From JAAZZIT01 sp964480525 (GTDB taxonomy: Bacteria > Bacillota > Clostridia > Oscillospirales > Ruminococcaceae), in NCBI GenBank assembly GCA_964480525.1, contig CAYZOV010000033.1, forward strand, positions 1-17,232: DNA of 17,232 nt, given 5' to 3'. The position numbers and the translations under genes are program-made. A model generated the notes under the pieces. It had not been told where the DNA came from, did not search any database, and saw only the letters and a program-made list of their open reading frames with translations. Within the stretch, counting starts at the first letter, position 1; each line of letters begins with the position of its first letter. Positions 15,701 through 17,232 of this stretch are shown in pieces.

Positions 15701-16088
15701 CATAGTTTACTACGATATCGTCCGTCAAAACCACATTAAAGTCGGTTTCGCCATGCTCGTTTACAAGCTGTGCAATCCAGTAAAGCTGACCTGCGTTTTC
15801 CACAGCATAATAATCCTCAAACTGTTTCCAGTTGTCAGCCGTAAAACCGTACTCCTTATAGTTTTGTTTTGTGATTTTTTCGGCTTCCTGGTATTCTTTT
15901 CCGAAAAAGCCGTTGTCCTCGTCGCTAAGTTTAACCGTGGTTGTGGTTGTCGTCCGGTTTTCTTCTGCGTTTGCCCACATTCCGTAGTCGTTGTTGGTGA
16001 ACACGCCCACAGGCAAATACAAAAGCATTGTCAACGTCATTGCAACCGCCGAAACAAAAGCAACAGGTCGTCTTAGTTTTTGCAACAT
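9750..16088 (-). CDS. Giant secreted GLUG-repeat surface protein
   Basis: The 2112-residue protein begins with a signal peptide: LQKLRRP, a hydrophobic core, and a likely cut after WANA (about residue 41). Four modules follow, at about 71-598, 621-916, 937-1266 and 1297-1762. Each starts with a YYAIENAGQLYWFA-type motif, passes DIVVNxxVL, W-x-PIG and GTFDGNGHTISGLY, then runs into GLUG-type repeats (VGGICGYN...TINCYNTG; about 22 CY-type copies by eye). Most end with an AYLLQ...WGQ...YPVxGGK motif. H...GFCxxC linkers precede modules 2-4 and the last domain. Residues about 1810-2101 form a C-terminal domain (GYTLTLDGSIGVNFYMDL) that I recall from other Firmicutes surface proteins. No LPXTG, SLH or dockerin is seen. 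The start is ATG 16088, seven bases from GGAGG. A likely role is adhesion or glycan binding through a beta-helix; this is inference. Confidence 0.9.
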   Translation of the reverse strand: MLQKLRRPVAFVSAVAMTLTMLLYLPVGVFTNNDYGMWANAEENRTTTTTTVKLSDEDNGFFGKEYQEAEKITKQNYKEYGFTADNWKQFEDYYAVENAGQLYWIAQLVNEHGETDFNVVLTDDIVVNYDVLNEYDNFNYDPEDTYREWTPIDYYYDKVNDDYLYYTGTFDGNGHTISGLIIIQEDTGWVVQMGLFNNLDGTVKNLGVIDSYFSSEHNGSSIGVICETLGDNGLIENCYNKGTIFMSGLANYVGGICAKTYGGTIKDCYNEGLIWQESDSTSSTSTYIGGICGYIVDEDDEAGALIDGCYNTGNVIARGKRVYAGGICGCSSFENNVSKITNCYNKGSIDVWADEGYIGGICGLNENIVENCYNTEFIQGRGYTAGLESAYGAIGGICGYLGGYGDVHAYIENCYNTDDGGISADINGYYLGGICGNSRLSYIYNCYNHGAVDITNAEYGGGIVGIASGTISCCYNTGLLSGDSDYSQTSKYGQIGGYLTEGTTAVATKIEGCFYSTYYHDDDIGFYGTVNGDVDIENIGSAYMDEAFNSGNIAYLLQMAQEADDNGEVPQVWGQTIMGDKKDDYPVLGGKKIYFGTSCKGDDSSLSSSSFSNFEFDNDGHSYDDNGFCVFCDGYEPAVLVTFRNEESLGLPSLNYRDCYAIQNAGNLYWFAQQVNAGNTDYKAVLLNDIVVNENVLNSDGTLNTTNSANFRTWEPIGNTTIGYNASFEGNWHTISGLYINGYTGYFGLFGNAGASAHIRNIGVEDSYFNGTGVAGGIVGGLTDGYVNSCYTRCYVNASSTSVTIAGGIIGAYSADSAGHLYGCYSESYVYATNAGAIIGQNLSGADGFDSCYYNSDICSNAIGVGQSETTKIEGHSSENFKNGVVASKLGDNGIGQKLTGDDKDDYPKFNAPRVYENYICTWQYFYSNDEYKDDSHVYENGFCKFCNDGYESATLITEDNYKDFDLTSGYVGYYAIENAGQLYWFANYANGENQSANAVLTDNIVVNKSVLKSDGTLADDTSNFIEWFPIGYYYDRDGNGTYEDVCYNGTFDGQGYTISGLYFNNTNQGYVGLFGQIESGAKVQNVGVIDSYFCAEKHVGGVCGDNNESTVTNCYFSGSVLTISGSFIGGVCGNNRKGTITNCYNIGSVLTTSGGHIGGVCGYNYGTIANCYYSGSVAQYATTAGASSAGGLCGYNYNGTITNSYYLSATSTTDGGKTEAQFKSGEVAYLLQNGQDSEDTIVWGQRVIGKNKETRPVFGGKEVFQNKTYTTCYVDENSASYSYSNVKIADVFSTNHSELDDDGFCKKCGGYQSATLVTSENFEELNLDESYVDFYAISNAGQLYWFADKVNNENDDYADINVVLIDDIVVNKNVLNTDGTLNTTNSSTFRKWTPIGNYDNDTDFPFVGIFNGNNHTISGLYYDGSDINAGLFGYLDYNDDSSCFGLVTNVGVIDSYFKLTGTDDTVYYSLGAICGDNDGAIIDSCYSNSTVCATGIGFIFDISGICGYNECDVIYSYNTGKISADTNAVSDTYVSGVVGCNLYGLIDNCYNSGKITSTAVGGYQANIGGIAGYNGDCISNSYNTGEISASGTPDAGQIVGGVNGYNDGRIINCYNTGNINATSTLQCVGGFIGENENGVIVLSYSTGKITTSDNMDDICAVGGFCGYNGGGIGFSKVLDAAYKTAVGEISTDADNASLATTNEKNFASGCEALNLNSNKTMLGSMIFNIEVNYGVTILEWKQNIDIDGKTPDSSPNFTGATVYSVSSSNECQGYGSNTENAESDSYVHEDVDGDGYCDLCNSKIDGGSAQLLGYTLTLDGSIGVNFYMDLSDDIVNDADSYVKFKVNGKEQIVKVSEATKDSGYYVFPCYVPAPEMTKEITAQVFSGDFESTVYKFTVQDYAKYILDNKGDYSAETVALVKALLNYGTMAQKYFEVNTDKLANSILADTDKAISDVAVDDLANYKPYFDENIDEVGEFKTFYLTLNSTTNLNVTFKPVEGKTIDDYSFMVDNKVLTDDEVKDIVKVLDDGRFLFTFKNIDAKNLGEKVIMSARLYDSTGEQLLYSEVGISPLSYARQIIKNSATKDANLVSTMKAMYDFYKKAIAYDGANS
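10803..15815 (-). repeat. Four-fold module repeat within the GLUG protein gene
   Basis: Module 1 lies at 14295-15815, module 2 at 13341-14228, module 3 at 12291-13280 and module 4 at 10803-12200. They align at the protein level by the same ordered motifs but have diverged, and their GLUG counts differ (about 9, 3, 4 and 6). The arrangement points to old tandem duplication within the gene followed by gain and loss of small repeats. Confidence 0.8.
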
Positions 16089-16095
16089 TTTATTT

Positions 16096-16100
16096 CCTCC
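16096..16100 (-). promoter_or_regulatory. Ribosome binding site fixing the giant gene start
   Basis: GGAGG on the minus strand is 7 bases before ATG 16088. The longer frame to 16145 would start upstream of the -10 box, which cannot be in the transcript. Confidence 0.9.
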
Positions 16101-16145
16101 AATCATTAAAATTACACATAAATAGGCACAATTTACCTTATACAC

Positions 16146-16174
16146 ATTATAATATATATTCGTTAAGTTGTCAA
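16146..16174 (-). promoter_or_regulatory. Perfect sigma-A promoter of the giant surface protein operon
   Basis: On the minus strand TTGACA (16174-16169), a 17-base spacer and TATAAT (16151-16146) all match consensus. The expected leader is about 50 bases. No operator palindrome is seen beside it, which suggests strong, largely constitutive expression. Confidence 0.85.
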
Positions 16175-16320
16175 TAGATTTTCACACAAAATCTCACTTT
16201 TATTTATACTGAATAATCGATAATTTTTTATAAGTTATACTATTAAATATATATAATCTTTTATAATCTTTCACGACGAACTTTTTTAAGAAATTGTGAA
16301 ATTTTCAGCTTGTCACACCG

Positions 16321-16328
16321 CATATAAT
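16321..16328 (+). promoter_or_regulatory. Possible sigma-E or sigma-K type -10 box of sigK
   Basis: CATATAAT resembles the CATACAAT -10 box used by the mother-cell sigma E, and the CATA start of sigma K boxes. It lies 33 bases before the ATG, a suitable place. The -35 box is not convincing. sigK is controlled by sigma E and sigma K in Bacillus. Confidence 0.4.
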
Positions 16329-16361
16329 TAAACACAAATTTTCACAAAGGAGTGTGGCAAA

Positions 16362-16709
16362 ATGTTTTCAAACGTACTTGATTTTCTTTTTTCAAATCTG
16401 CTGTTTTTGGCGCTTCATCTGGATAAACCCAACGTTTTCCCAAAACCCCTTTCTGCCAAAGACGAACGGCTTTATTTTGAAAAGATGAAAAACGGCGACA
16501 AAACCGCCCGAAATAAGCTTATCGAACACAATTTAAGGCTTGTTGCGCACATCATAAAAAAGTATCTCAACGGCACCCAAGACCAAGACGATTTAATTTC
16601 CATAGGCACAATCGGACTAATTAAAGCCGTGTCAACTTTTGACTACACCAAAGGCAACCGCTTCGCCACATACGGTTCAAGGTGTATTGAAAATGCTATC
16701 CTATCATAA
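16362..16709 (+). pseudogene. sigK: sigK 5' half: pro-sigma-K, interrupted after residue 115
   Basis: Sigma K directs the last stage of mother-cell gene expression in sporulation. The 115 residues are a close match to the N-terminal half. They comprise a hydrophobic pro-sequence (about 1-20, the part removed by SpoIVFB in relatives), FPKPLS, region 1.2/2.1 with NKLIEHNLRLVAHIIKKY (51-68), and region 2 with DLISIGTIGLIKAV (77-90) and FATYGSRCIENAIL (101-114). The usual next residues, about M-x-x-LR and regions 3-4, are absent; the frame stops at TAA 16707-16709. The break falls where the skin element splits sigK in B. subtilis (spoIVCB with spoIIIC). It is therefore probably a gene restored by DNA excision, not a dead one. 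AAGGAG lies 9 bases before ATG. A simple truncation or assembly join is the alternative. Confidence 0.88.
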
Positions 16710-17232
16710 CGGCTTATTCCGGAGCATACGGTGAAAGTCAAGTTCCCTCCGATGAAAAATGGCACGTATTTCGCCGCTTAGGTAGCCGTTCTTATTTAAT
16801 GGTGCAAAACATATCGGGAGAGGTAAAATTTGCTCCTTTATTCATTCACAGCTTTCCGTTGCTTGCACCGCATCACTTATTAGAGTCCGAAAAATTCAAT
16901 ATTCGTTTCTCCGACCCATCGGAAATAACCGAAATTGCGGACAAACTCCGTTATCACAGATACCGCAAAGCACTCCTACAAAGAGAGGTTGCGGATTACA
17001 TAGGCGTTGACCGAAGCACTTATCTCCGCTATGAGGAATACGGACGCGATTATTACCCATTAGAGAATATGGAAAAGCTTGCTGCCTTGTTTGATGTTCC
17101 CGTTACGGAACTTCTTGACGATTTCAATATGTTTTTATATAACGACCAAGGCAAGCAGATACGCGAAAAGCGGTTGACTCTCAATATGACACAGCGTGAA
17201 TATGCCGATATGCTTGGAACTAATTTAGGCAA
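16709..17232 (+). CDS. Helix-turn-helix (XRE-like) regulator of mobile-element type, partial
   Basis: The frame is open from 16691 (after TGA) to the window end. Protein-like sequence is visible from about 16709 (TAYSGAYGESQVPSDEKWHVF) onward, but no ATG occurs before 16799. An N-terminal region with DEKWHVFRRLGSRSYLMVQ is followed by one full HTH (about codons 90-140 from 16709), with LRYHRYRKALLQREVADYIG, DRSTYLRYE and LENMEKLAALFDVPVTELL. A second HTH starting KQIREKRLTLNMTQREYADM is cut by the window end. Two HTHs joined in this way are found in regulators on integrative elements of Clostridia, often near site-specific recombinases; this is from memory. It lies directly against the break in sigK. 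The start is unknown: ATG 16799 would drop the conserved-looking N-terminus. The gene is incomplete at both ends. Confidence 0.65.

Noticed and set aside
10803..15815. CRISPR array or satellite DNA, suggested by the many recurring short DNA motifs
   Set aside because: The recurrence follows codons of GLUG protein repeats of varying length and sequence; there are no identical repeats with equal spacers.
15438..16076. 212-codon plus-strand open frame
   Set aside because: It is antisense to the N-terminal part of the giant GLUG gene, whose motifs and signal peptide are unmistakable.
16089..16145. Longer N-terminus for the giant protein, starting at 16145
   Set aside because: That start would lie upstream of the -10 box. 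ATG 16088 has GGAGG at 7 bases and begins the signal peptide.
16693..16734. 13-codon frame over the sigK break, with AAGGTG upstream
   Set aside because: The AAGGTG is part of the sigK coding sequence and the frame is too short and featureless; probably chance.

Overview
The window looks like chromosome from a low-GC, spore-forming, anaerobic gut Clostridium relative, most likely Oscillospirales or Ruminococcaceae. The signs are AT-rich intergenic DNA with textbook sigma-A promoters, a sporulation-specific pro-sigma-K gene, the DUF1934-argS gene pair known from Firmicutes, a huge GLUG-repeat surface protein of the type common in Ruminococcus, and TTG starts behind strong ribosome binding sites. 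The taxonomic call is inference; no marker gene is complete enough to go further.

Layout. Positions 1-368 hold no gene but contain a terminator-like hairpin, a hairpin-rich block that looks like an interspersed repeat, and a bidirectional terminator. Every gene from 369 to 16088 lies on the minus strand, in four transcription units read right to left. (i) 16088-9566: a 2112-residue secreted GLUG-repeat protein (perfect consensus promoter), a previously unlisted 35-residue peptide gene 18 bases downstream, and a terminator. Past it sits a 49-codon remnant of another gene with its own terminator. (ii) 9222-5968: DUF1934 protein, argS, and a degenerate MetH-like protein, with promoter and terminator. 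(iii) 5810-4654: a membrane diguanylate cyclase without an inhibitory I-site, with promoter and terminator. (iv) 4529-251: a MarR regulator with an operator over its own start site, followed by the two halves of a heterodimeric ABC exporter with one degenerate ATP site.

The plus strand from 16362 carries sigK. It runs normally through the pro-sequence and sigma region 2, then stops after residue 115, at the position where the skin element splits sigK in Bacillus subtilis. The DNA beyond the break codes for a helix-turn-helix protein of mobile-element type. Its frame has no ATG at its 5' end and runs off the window. The simplest reading is a skin-like element inserted in sigK, excised in the mother cell. 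This is the most interesting signal here, but the recombinase and the 3' half of sigK lie outside the window.

The genes form functional groups: drug or toxic-compound export under MarR control, c-di-GMP signalling, tRNA charging with a linked unknown, a large cell-surface protein with a small co-transcribed peptide, and sporulation control.
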